A stretch of 64,000 bases of DNA from Inquilinus limosus (GTDB lineage: Bacteria; Pseudomonadota; Alphaproteobacteria; DSM-16000; Inquilinaceae): assembly GCF_002195995.1 (NCBI RefSeq), contig NZ_NHON01000021.1, forward strand, positions 30,569 through 94,568, read 5' to 3'. Both the position numbers and the translations under genes were made by a program. Positions 34,482 to 43,653 of this stretch are shown in pieces (position 1 is the first letter of the stretch; each line of letters opens with the position of its first letter). The notes below the pieces were generated by a model. The model made no database searches. It saw nothing but the letters and a program-made list of their open reading frames with translations, and was not told the origin of the DNA.

Positions 34482-35416
34482 TTAGTCTCTTGGTGACGGG
34501 GCGCGTTGCAGCCCCCGCCACACCACCTTGGCGATCTCCGCATCCTGGACCGCGACGCCGGTCAGGTCGGCCACGACGATCTCGTCGGCGTCGAAGGCGA
34601 TCGGGGACTCGAGCAGAGCCCCGAGCTCGATCAGCGATGCCGGGTCGACCAGCCCGGCCCGCACCGCCCATCCGGCCTCGCCGTGATCGAGGCATTGCGC
34701 GCGGGAATCGACGACGACACGGGCCCTGCCCAGGATCGCCGTCTCCAGCTCCTGCTTGCCTGGGCTGTCGGCGCCAACCGCGACGATCCGGTGCCCCGGC
34801 CGGACCATCTCCGCGGTCAGCAGCGGCGCCGTCGACGGGGTGGTCGTGACGATCAGGTCCGCGCGGGCGCACAGCTGCGGCAGGCCGACGGCCTCGCCGC
34901 CGAGATCGGCGGCCAGCGCCGCGGCGCGATCGCTGGTCCGCGCCCAGATCAGGATGCTGGAAAGCCCCAGGATCCGGGCGATCAGCCGGGCCTGCAGCCG
35001 CGCCTGGATTCCCGCCCCGACCACGCCGAGCGTGGCGGAGTCGGGCCGGGCGATGGCGCGGGCGGCGATCGCCCCGGCCATCGCCGTGCGCCGGTCGGTC
35101 AGCTGCCCCTGGTCGTGCAGCAGGGCCAGGATCTCGCCGGTCGCGGCGCTGATCACGGCCATGAAGCCGTTGCTGGAGGACAGGCCGCGCTCGGGGTTGC
35201 GGTAGAAGCTGGTGGCCAGCTTGACCACGAACACATCGTCGCCCACCAGATGAGCGCTCTTGATGTGGCAGTCGCCCGGCGCGTCGGCGAAGGCGAGATG
35301 CCCGACCGCGGCGACCTGGACCTGGCCGGCCGAGAAGCGCCGGAATCCCGACGCCACGGCGGCGAGGGCCGCTTCCTCGTCCAGCGCCGCCAGGATCTCC
35401 GGCAAGGACACCACCC

Positions 35417-35420
<4 letters not shown>
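34482..35420 (-). CDS. Ornithine cyclodeaminase/mu-crystallin family protein
   Basis: A 312-residue NAD(P)-dependent enzyme. The family hallmark TDRRTAMAGAIAA is at ~108-120, followed by the Rossmann motif GVVGAGIQA (132-140) and a C-terminal region with VVADLTGVAVQD. Members include cyclodeaminase, ketimine reductase, iminosuccinate reductase and EutC. Its start overlaps the ATPase stop (ATGA, 35417-35420). Pairing with a threonine-dehydratase-like enzyme suggests joint breakdown of an amino-acid derivative brought in by the transporter; the actual reaction is not determined. Confidence 0.87.
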
Positions 35421-37107
<1,687 letters not shown>

Positions 37108-37108
<1 letters not shown>

Positions 37109-37926
37109 CACGCCGCCCCCCTCATGCGCGGGTCGAGCCGGTCGCGGATCGCGTCGCCCAGCAGGTTGATGCCCAGCAGCGTCATCGAGATGCACAGTCC
37201 GGGAAAGATGCCCAGCCAGATCGCCTGGCCGATATAGGGCCGGCTGCTGGCCAGCATGTTGCCCCAGGTCGGCGCCGGCGGCGGCACGCCGAGGCCGAGG
37301 AAGGACAGCGAGCTTTCGGCCAGCAGCGCCCAGCCGAACATCGAGGTCGCCAGCACGGTCAGGGGCGCGATGCAGTTCGGCAGGATGTGGCGCGCCATGG
37401 TGTACGCCTCGGAATTGCCGATGACGCGCGAGGCGGAGATGAACTCCTGCTCCCGCAGCGACAGCACCGCGCCGCGGGCGATGCGGGCGACCGAGGGCGC
37501 ATAGGCGAGGCCGAGCGCGGCGATGATCCCGTATTTGTTGGCCCCCAGCACCGCGAGCAGCCCGAGCGCGAGCAGGATGCCGGGAAAGGCGAGCAGGGCG
37601 TCGTTGAAGGCCATGATGATGCGGTCGGCCCAGCCGCGGACATAGCCGGAGAAGACGCCGATCACGGTCCCCAGCGTGACCGCGACGAACACGGTGAGCA
37701 TGCTGATCCAGACGCTGGACGCGGCCCCGGCCATGATGCGGCTGAGCACGTCGCGGCCGAATTCGTCGGTGCCGAGCCAATGGGCCGGGGTGGGGGCGCC
37801 GAGCTTGGCGCGGAAGCTGATCGCCAGCGGGTCGTAGGGCGTCCACAGCGCCCCGCTGGCCGCGGTGGCGAGCAGGACCGCGATGATGACCCCGCCGGTG
37901 ACGGCGTTGAGGGAAGGACGCTTCAT
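37108..37926 (-). CDS. Peptide-type ABC transporter permease (DppC-like)
   Basis: A 272-residue inner-membrane protein with about six hydrophobic segments. The N-terminus has the DppC-type LGTDEFGRDVLSRIMAGA (about 50-67), and the EAA loop appears near ISASRVIGNSEAYTMARHILP. ATG 37926 overlaps the stop of the preceding permease gene (ATGA). It forms the pore with the DppB-like subunit. Confidence 0.92.
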
Positions 37927-38867
37927 TGGACGGCCACCCGCGGATCGAAGATCGGGTAGCAGAGATCGACGATCAGGTTGACGAGGACATAGGTGATCGC
38001 GACGAACAGCAGGCATCCCTGGATGACCGGGTAGTCGCGGGCGAAGATCGAGTCGACGAGCAGGCGCCCGAGGCCGGGAATGGTGAACACCGTCTCGGTC
38101 ACGGCGATGCCGCCCAGCATGTTGCCGAGCACGAGGCCGATCAGGGTCCAGGTCGGGCCGAAGGCGTTCTTGAAGGCGTGCCGCCGCAGCACCGCGGCCT
38201 CCGACAGGCCCTTGGCGCGGGCATGGGTGATGTAGTCGAGGCGCAGCACCTCCAGCGTCGAGGCGCGGGCCATGCGCAGGATCACGCCGGTCTCGTGCAG
38301 GAACAGCGTCAGGATCGGCATGACCAGGTACAGGAGGCCGCGCATCGGATCCTCGGCCACCGAGACGTAGCCGACGACCGGCAGCCATTCCATCTTGAGG
38401 CCCAGGAACAGCAGCAGCAGCAGGCCCAGCCAGAAGGTCGGCACCGACAGGAACAGCGTGGCGACCGCCACCAGCGCCATGTCGGTGCGGCTGTTCTGGC
38501 GCCAGGCGGCGATCAGCCCGGCCGGCACCGCGGCCAGGCTGGCCAGCAGCACCGCCGCCAGCACCACCTGGGCGCTGACCCAGAACCGCTCCAGGATCAG
38601 CGGCAGCACCGCCTCCTGCGAGGTGATCGACTGGCCGAGATCCCCCTGCAGCAGATGCCCGAACCAGATGCCGAACTGGACCAGCAGGCCCTGGTCCAGC
38701 CCCAGCCGGTGCCGCAGGTCGGCGAGGCTGGCGGGGTCGGCCAGGTCGCCCAGCATCAGCGCGGCGGGGTCGCCGGGAATCAGCCTGATCAGGGCGAACA
38801 CCGACACTGCCACGATCAGCAGCGTCGGGATCGCCATGGCCACGCGCGTCAGGATGAAGCGCAGCAT
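37923..38867 (-). CDS. Peptide-type ABC transporter permease (DppB-like)
   Basis: A 314-residue inner-membrane protein with the DppB signature at its N-terminus (ALIRLIPGDPAALMLGD), six hydrophobic segments, and the EAA-type loop YITHARAKGLSEAAVLRRHAFKNA. It lies between the second binding protein (36 bp upstream) and the DppC-like permease (4-bp overlap), in the standard order B-C-DF. Confidence 0.92.
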   Translation of the reverse strand: MLRFILTRVAMAIPTLLIVAVSVFALIRLIPGDPAALMLGDLADPASLADLRHRLGLDQGLLVQFGIWFGHLLQGDLGQSITSQEAVLPLILERFWVSAQVVLAAVLLASLAAVPAGLIAAWRQNSRTDMALVAVATLFLSVPTFWLGLLLLLFLGLKMEWLPVVGYVSVAEDPMRGLLYLVMPILTLFLHETGVILRMARASTLEVLRLDYITHARAKGLSEAAVLRRHAFKNAFGPTWTLIGLVLGNMLGGIAVTETVFTIPGLGRLLVDSIFARDYPVIQGCLLFVAITYVLVNLIVDLCYPIFDPRVAVQ

Positions 38868-38903
38868 ATCCTCTCTCGTGTCAGGGCTAGGGGTGCGGCC
38901 GCG

Positions 38904-40442
38904 TCAGCTTTTCGCGACGCCCCACAGGATCAGGTTCGACGCCCACGGCTTCAGCCCGGTGATGCGCTTGTTGTGGGCGAGGCAGTCATTGTCGTTGTGG
39001 GTGAAGATCACCGGCACGTCCTCCAGCAGCATCTTGTGCAGCTGGTCGAAGATCGGCTGCCGGTCCTTCGGGTCGGTGGTCTGCATCGCCTTGTCGATCA
39101 GGGCCAGCGCCTCCGGGTTCTCCCAGACCTTGCGCGGCTGCTTGTCCTTGGGGCCCGAGATCTGCTCGAAGCCGAGCGCGACGTCGAAGCGCGGCGAATA
39201 GGACGTGGCCTCCATCATGTAGGCCCCGGTGTTGTACTTATCGAGCTGGGTCGCCCAGTCCAGCACCTCGATCTCGACGTTCAGCCGGACCGCCTGCCAC
39301 ATCTGCTGCGCGATCACCGCGGTGTTGAAGCTGGGCACGGTCGACCGCTTGTTGGCGATCAGGACGATCTTCTCGCCCTTGTAGCCGGCCTCCGCCAGCA
39401 GCGCCTTGGCCCGCTCGGGGTCGTAGGTGTAGCCCTGCTGCTCGACCGGGCCGTAATATTGCGAGGTGCGGTAGACCGGCGAGTTGTTGACCTTGCCGAT
39501 GCCCTCGGTCACCGCGTCGACCAGCGCCTGGTAGTCGATCGCCGCGGCCATGGCCTGGCGGATCTTGACGTTCTTCAGCACCGGGTCGCGGGTCTGCAGG
39601 ATGATGCTGTGGCGCACCGGGTTGGTGCCCAGCTCGACCGTCAGGTTCGGGTCGGCCTGCAGCTCCTTCACCTCGCTTTCCGGCACCGAGGAGACGTCGA
39701 TCGCGCCGGATTGCAGCCCCGCCTTGACCGTCGCGGCGTCGGGGATGGCCAGGAAGCGCACCTCCTTCACCAGCGGCTTCTTCAGGCCCAGGAAGCCGTC
39801 GCGCGTGTCGCCCGGCGGCGAGACATAGTCGTCGAAGGCGATCAGCGACACCGACTGGCCGCGCTTCCATTCGCCGAACTTGAACGGGCCGGTGCCGATC
39901 GGCTTGTCCCAGCTGCCATCGGCCTTGACCGAATCCGGATGCAGGATGCCGGTGCCGCCGCAATCGGTCAGCGCCAGCTGGTCCAGGAACATCGCATTCG
40001 GCTTGTCCAGCACCATGACGAAGGTGGCGGGGTCCGGCGCCGTGGCCGAGACCACCTTGGTGCCGTTGCGGCCGTCGAAATTCGGCAGGCACCGCCACTC
40101 CGTCTTCGGATTCATGTAGCGGTTCCAGCTCCACAGCACCTCGGCCGAGGTCAGCGGCGCGCCGTTGTGGAACTTGACTCCGTGGCGCAGGGTGAAGGTG
40201 TAGGTCTTGCCGTCCGGCGAGACGTCCACCTTCTGCGCCAGCAGCGGCCCGACCCCGCCGCCCTCGGAGTTGCCGACCAGCCCCTCGACCACGTGCAGGA
40301 TCACCATGTCGGTGTTGCCGTCGCGGTTCACCCCGGGGTCGGAGCTGCGGATGTCCTGGTTCAGCGCCGCGGTGATGGTCTGCGCGGCGGCCGGGCCGGC
40401 CATCGCCGCCAGAGCGGCGAAAATCAGCGTCCATCGTTTCAT
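38904..40442 (-). CDS. Peptide-type ABC transporter binding protein (SBP family 5), copy 2
   Basis: A 512-residue exported protein with signal peptide ~1-21 (ending AAAQ) and the pattern NQDIRSSDPGVNRDG right after it. It is a paralogue of the protein at 32920. Being directly before the permeases, it is likely the main receptor; the other copy may widen specificity. ATG 40442 follows an AGGAGGCAC site; the longer frame is a shadow of the esterase gene. Confidence 0.91.
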   Translation of the reverse strand: MKRWTLIFAALAAMAGPAAAQTITAALNQDIRSSDPGVNRDGNTDMVILHVVEGLVGNSEGGGVGPLLAQKVDVSPDGKTYTFTLRHGVKFHNGAPLTSAEVLWSWNRYMNPKTEWRCLPNFDGRNGTKVVSATAPDPATFVMVLDKPNAMFLDQLALTDCGGTGILHPDSVKADGSWDKPIGTGPFKFGEWKRGQSVSLIAFDDYVSPPGDTRDGFLGLKKPLVKEVRFLAIPDAATVKAGLQSGAIDVSSVPESEVKELQADPNLTVELGTNPVRHSIILQTRDPVLKNVKIRQAMAAAIDYQALVDAVTEGIGKVNNSPVYRTSQYYGPVEQQGYTYDPERAKALLAEAGYKGEKIVLIANKRSTVPSFNTAVIAQQMWQAVRLNVEIEVLDWATQLDKYNTGAYMMEATSYSPRFDVALGFEQISGPKDKQPRKVWENPEALALIDKAMQTTDPKDRQPIFDQLHKMLLEDVPVIFTHNDNDCLAHNKRITGLKPWASNLILWGVAKS

Positions 40443-40503
40443 GCTGTGCCTCCTGTCTGTCAGAACCGGCGCCTTGTGCCTGGCGCCTGATTGTTGCCGC
40501 CGG

Positions 40504-41370
40504 TCAGCCGGCGCGGCGCCGCCCCAGCACCTCCGCGAGGAAGGTCTGCACCTCCGGCACCGCCGCCATCCCGTCATGGGCCATGTTCGGCACCAGGTCG
40601 AAGCGCACGGAGACGCCCGCCGCCTCGAAGGTCCGCCGCAGGCTGGCCAGCCGCTCCGGCCGGGTGTGGCCGGCATGGTTGGCGTCCGGCATCCAGTGGC
40701 GCTTGCCGGGCTGGTGGGTGATCTCCCAGGTCTCCAGGTCGGCGGCGCCCACCACCATCTGCACCGGCACGCGGGCCAGGGCGGCGGGGTCGACGGCGAT
40801 GCCGAACAGCGCCTCGGTGTTGCGGGTGCCGACCCACCAGTCGCGCGTCGGGTCCAGCAGCGTGACCGACCCCGGCGCGCCGATGCAGGCGGCCCACAAC
40901 CGGTCCGGGTGCAGCATCAGGAAGCGATGGGTGAAATGCCCGCCGCCGGAATAGCCGAACAGGGCGAAGCGGCCGGACGGCAGGGCATAGCGCGCCACCG
41001 CCTCGTCGACGATGGCCAGCAGCGCCCGGTCGTAGCGGATGTCGCCTTCCTGGATGTATTTGAAGCCGTCGCGGTTGCCGTCGCCCCGCACGCCGACCGG
41101 GAACAGCGGCGCCAGGATGATGCAGTTGTTCCAGCGGCCGAAGTCGGAGAAGGCGTCGCGGTAGCCGACGAAGTCGCGGCCGGTGCCGTGCATCACCACC
41201 ACCAGCTCGGGCTTCGGCCCGGCCGGCAGGGCCGGCGGCACATACAGGCAATAGGCGAAGCGCGGATCGGCCTGGCTGGCGAAGATCGTGGTGCGGTCGA
41301 AGTCGAACTGGGCGCGGTTGCGCTCGACGAACTCCTCCTCGGCGCTGCGGGCGGTGGCGGCTTCGGTCAT
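40504..41370 (-). CDS. Alpha/beta hydrolase (PHB-depolymerase/esterase-like)
   Basis: A 288-residue cytoplasmic hydrolase. The nucleophile elbow is GYSGGG (ALFGYSGGGHFTHRF, about 139-153), the oxyanion strand VVMHGTGRDF is at ~57-66, and the catalytic His is probably in PNMAHDGM near the C-terminus. It resembles feruloyl-esterase/PHB-depolymerase-like enzymes without their signal peptide. Its start overlaps the amidohydrolase stop (ATGA). It probably cleaves an ester or amide in the substrate taken up by the adjacent transporter. Confidence 0.83.
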   Translation of the reverse strand: MTEAATARSAEEEFVERNRAQFDFDRTTIFASQADPRFAYCLYVPPALPAGPKPELVVVMHGTGRDFVGYRDAFSDFGRWNNCIILAPLFPVGVRGDGNRDGFKYIQEGDIRYDRALLAIVDEAVARYALPSGRFALFGYSGGGHFTHRFLMLHPDRLWAACIGAPGSVTLLDPTRDWWVGTRNTEALFGIAVDPAALARVPVQMVVGAADLETWEITHQPGKRHWMPDANHAGHTRPERLASLRRTFEAAGVSVRFDLVPNMAHDGMAAVPEVQTFLAEVLGRRRAG

Positions 41371-42440
41371 GGTCTTGCCTCCTCGCCGGCCGGCACAGGG
41401 TCGTGCCGCGCCCGGTCGATCTCGATGCGGTAGGTCCGCGCCGCGTTGCGGCTGAAGAAGGCCGACCGCTCGGCCTCCGAGAAGCCCCGGGTCAGCCGCT
41501 TGAAGGCGTTGGCCAGGGCGCTGTAGCTGCAGCTCTGCTTGTCGACCGGGAAGTTGCTCTCGAACAGGCAGCGCTCGACGCCGAAGCAGTCGAAGCATTC
41601 CTCGGCGAAGGGGCGCCACGCGGCCGCCAGCTCGGCCGACTCCGGCGGCGCGGCGCGTTCGTGGAAGGTGAAGCCGTAATAGAGCATGCCCAGGCCGCCG
41701 ACCTTGACCTGGACATTCGGGCAGCGCGCCAGCTCGACCATGCCGCGGCGCCACAGCGCCAGCATCTCGTCGCGGCGGCCGGCATGGGCGCCGACGCCCA
41801 GCGGCCCGCCGACATGGTTCAGGATGATCGCCGTGCCCGGGAAGGCGCGGGCCAGGTCGACCAGCTCGTCCAGCTGATGGTGGAACAGCCAGGCGTCGAA
41901 GCTCAGGCCCAGCGGCGCCAACTCGGCGAAGCCCTCGCGGAAGGCCGGGTCCAGCGCCAGGCCGCGCGGCCCCGGCCGGCCGAACATGCCGATGCCCTCC
42001 GGGTCCCAGCGCAGCTGCTGGCGGATGCCGCGGAACCGGCCCCGCCCGGCCTCGATATGGGCTTCCAGGATCCCGCGCACCCGCGCGCCGAGCCGCAGAT
42101 CGGCCTGGCCGACGATCGCGGCGCCGATGCCGCGGGGGGCGCCCGCCGTCTCGGCCGCGATGAACTCGGTCTCGCCGACGGACCGCAATTCCTCCGGCCC
42201 GCCGGGGCGGTAATTGGCATTGCATTCGATGCAGATCGTCGCGACCACGGCGTGGCCACCGGCATCCGCCGCAAGATCCGCCGGCAGATAGTCGCCGGTG
42301 TCGCGGCGCCACAGATGGTGGTGGCTGTCGACGATCGGCAGCTCCGGCTCCAGCGCCGGCTCCGCGGCCCCGCCCTGCCAGGCCGCGAGCGCGGCAAGCG
42401 ACCGCACCGCATTGCGCCGGGGGTCGTAGGCCGGGATCAT
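41367..42440 (-). CDS. Amidohydrolase-2 family protein (lactonase/decarboxylase-like TIM barrel)
   Basis: A 357-residue metal-dependent hydrolase. The metal motif HHHLW (IVDSHHHLWRRDTGDY, about 36-51) opens the barrel; later come LNHVGGPLG and CLFESNFPVDK, the pattern of the branch that includes 2-pyrone-4,6-dicarboxylate lactonase and fuconolactonase. ATG 42440 follows GGAGGAAC; the open frame extends upstream into the promoter region. It is the first gene of the operon 42.4-30 kb and may open a lactone or a related ring. Confidence 0.86.
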   Translation of the reverse strand: MIPAYDPRRNAVRSLAALAAWQGGAAEPALEPELPIVDSHHHLWRRDTGDYLPADLAADAGGHAVVATICIECNANYRPGGPEELRSVGETEFIAAETAGAPRGIGAAIVGQADLRLGARVRGILEAHIEAGRGRFRGIRQQLRWDPEGIGMFGRPGPRGLALDPAFREGFAELAPLGLSFDAWLFHHQLDELVDLARAFPGTAIILNHVGGPLGVGAHAGRRDEMLALWRRGMVELARCPNVQVKVGGLGMLYYGFTFHERAAPPESAELAAAWRPFAEECFDCFGVERCLFESNFPVDKQSCSYSALANAFKRLTRGFSEAERSAFFSRNAARTYRIEIDRARHDPVPAGEEARP

Positions 42441-42576
42441 GCCGACAGTTCCTCCGCCATCCCCGACATCTCCGCGTCGTCGCCAAGGGGAGAACCGGCC
42501 GGCCGCGGCTGCGGACCCGCCGAATCGCTGCATTGGGGGCGGCCGCGCCGTGGATCCGGCGTCGGCCCGACCGATG

Positions 42577-42587
42577 GATTGCATCAC
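42577..42587. promoter_or_regulatory. GATTGCA-type half-site upstream of the amidohydrolase operon
   Basis: GATTGCATCAC, in the 210-bp gap between the GntR gene end and the amidohydrolase start. The same core occurs three times upstream of the GntR/aconitase pair (43590-43652). CCAATTTTGCAC follows at 42606. Candidate binding site of the GntR protein. Confidence 0.4.
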
Positions 42588-42650
42588 ATAGCGACGTAAG
42601 TCAATCCAATTTTGCACAGGCGGCGATTCCGCCGGCCATGACGCCCTCGC

Positions 42651-43538
42651 TCAGCCCAGGGTGCCGTCGGATTTCAGCTTGAGCGCGTAGTCCAGGTGGA
42701 AGCGCATAAACTCGGACGCCTTGGTGACGTCCCCCGCCTCGAGCAGGTCGAGGATCCGCAGATGCTCCAGCGACTGGCCGACCAGGCGGCTGCGGTCGAC
42801 CGTCTTGCGGTACTCCGCCAGGCGCCGGCTGGCGTTCACCCGCTTGATCGATTCGATGAAGTAGATGTTGCCGGAGCCGGCGACGATCATCTCGTGGAAC
42901 TGCGAGTTGATCTCGAACAGCTTGGTGCGCGACAGGGTGCGGTAGTCGCCGTCCAGCAGGGATTGCTGCTGCGCCCGGGCGCGGCGGAACCCCTCCTCGT
43001 CGACGGTGTAGCCCGGCTGCAGGATGGCGGCGGGCTCGATCGCGATGCGGAACTGATAGGCCATGCGGTAGGCCTCGCCGGAGGTCAGCACCGGCAGGAA
43101 GCCCCAGCCCTTGCCGGGCAGCCGCTCGACCCAGCCCTCGCGCGCCATCCGGGTCAGGATGCGGATGGCCTCGCTGCGCGACAGGTCGTAGCGCCGCATG
43201 ATCTCGTTCTCGCTGACCCGGTCCGGCAGTCGGCCGGACAGCCGGTCGTCGGCGAGCTGGAAATAGGCCTCCTCCCCCGCCTCCGGGCTTTCCCCCGCCG
43301 TGGCGCCGGCCCCCAGCCCGGCCGGGTCCTGCGCCAGGAAGAAGCCGCGATTCGCCTCGCGCCGGACGATGCCTCGCGCCTCCAGCAGCTTCAGCGCGTC
43401 ATTGACCGGCGAGCGCGAGACCCGGAACAGGTCGGCCAGCTTCTGCGCCGGCAGGTGGTCGTTCGGCCGCAGCGGCTGGTCGCGGGCATAGTCGATGATG
43501 CGCGCGGCGATCTGCGGCGTCAGCGGCGATGGCGGCAT
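42651..43538 (-). CDS. GntR-family regulator with two winged helices and an FCD-type domain
   Basis: A 295-residue regulator. The first GntR winged helix is at ~8-68 (LADLFRVSRSPVNDALKLLE). A second helix-turn-helix-like segment, NEIMRRYDLSRSEAIRILTR, follows at ~106-125 with its own wing (LPGKGWGF), so the DNA-binding region appears duplicated. The C-terminal helical part (about 150-285) is an FCD-type effector domain. ATG 43538 follows GAGAGGGG. It lies between the amidohydrolase/transporter operon (same strand) and the divergent aconitase, and could control both. Confidence 0.87.
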   Translation of the reverse strand: MPPSPLTPQIAARIIDYARDQPLRPNDHLPAQKLADLFRVSRSPVNDALKLLEARGIVRREANRGFFLAQDPAGLGAGATAGESPEAGEEAYFQLADDRLSGRLPDRVSENEIMRRYDLSRSEAIRILTRMAREGWVERLPGKGWGFLPVLTSGEAYRMAYQFRIAIEPAAILQPGYTVDEEGFRRARAQQQSLLDGDYRTLSRTKLFEINSQFHEMIVAGSGNIYFIESIKRVNASRRLAEYRKTVDRSRLVGQSLEHLRILDLLEAGDVTKASEFMRFHLDYALKLKSDGTLG

Positions 43539-43589
43539 CGGCCCCTCTCGGCAAGCCGGCCGGGCCCGACAATGGCCGGCCGCACGTTG

Positions 43590-43652
43590 GTGATTGCACT
43601 TTGAACCATCATCATGCAATAAGCCCTGCAGTTCTGGTCGCTGCGATTGCAC
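43590..43652. promoter_or_regulatory. Divergent promoter region with repeated ATTGCA motif
   Basis: GTGATTGCAC (43590-43599), ATGCAAT (43614-43620, inverted) and GATTGCAC (43645-43652) occur in the 115-bp gap between GntR and aconitase starts; the first two form an inverted repeat ATTGCA-N16-TGCAAT. Candidate autoregulatory operator of the GntR protein. The third copy abuts the aconitase ATG, which has no clear ribosome site. Confidence 0.5.
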
Positions 43653-43653
43653 G

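Noticed and set aside
37926..40490. 854-codon plus-strand frame opposite DppB and a binding protein
   Set aside because: It is antisense to conserved transporter genes and has a biased composition only.
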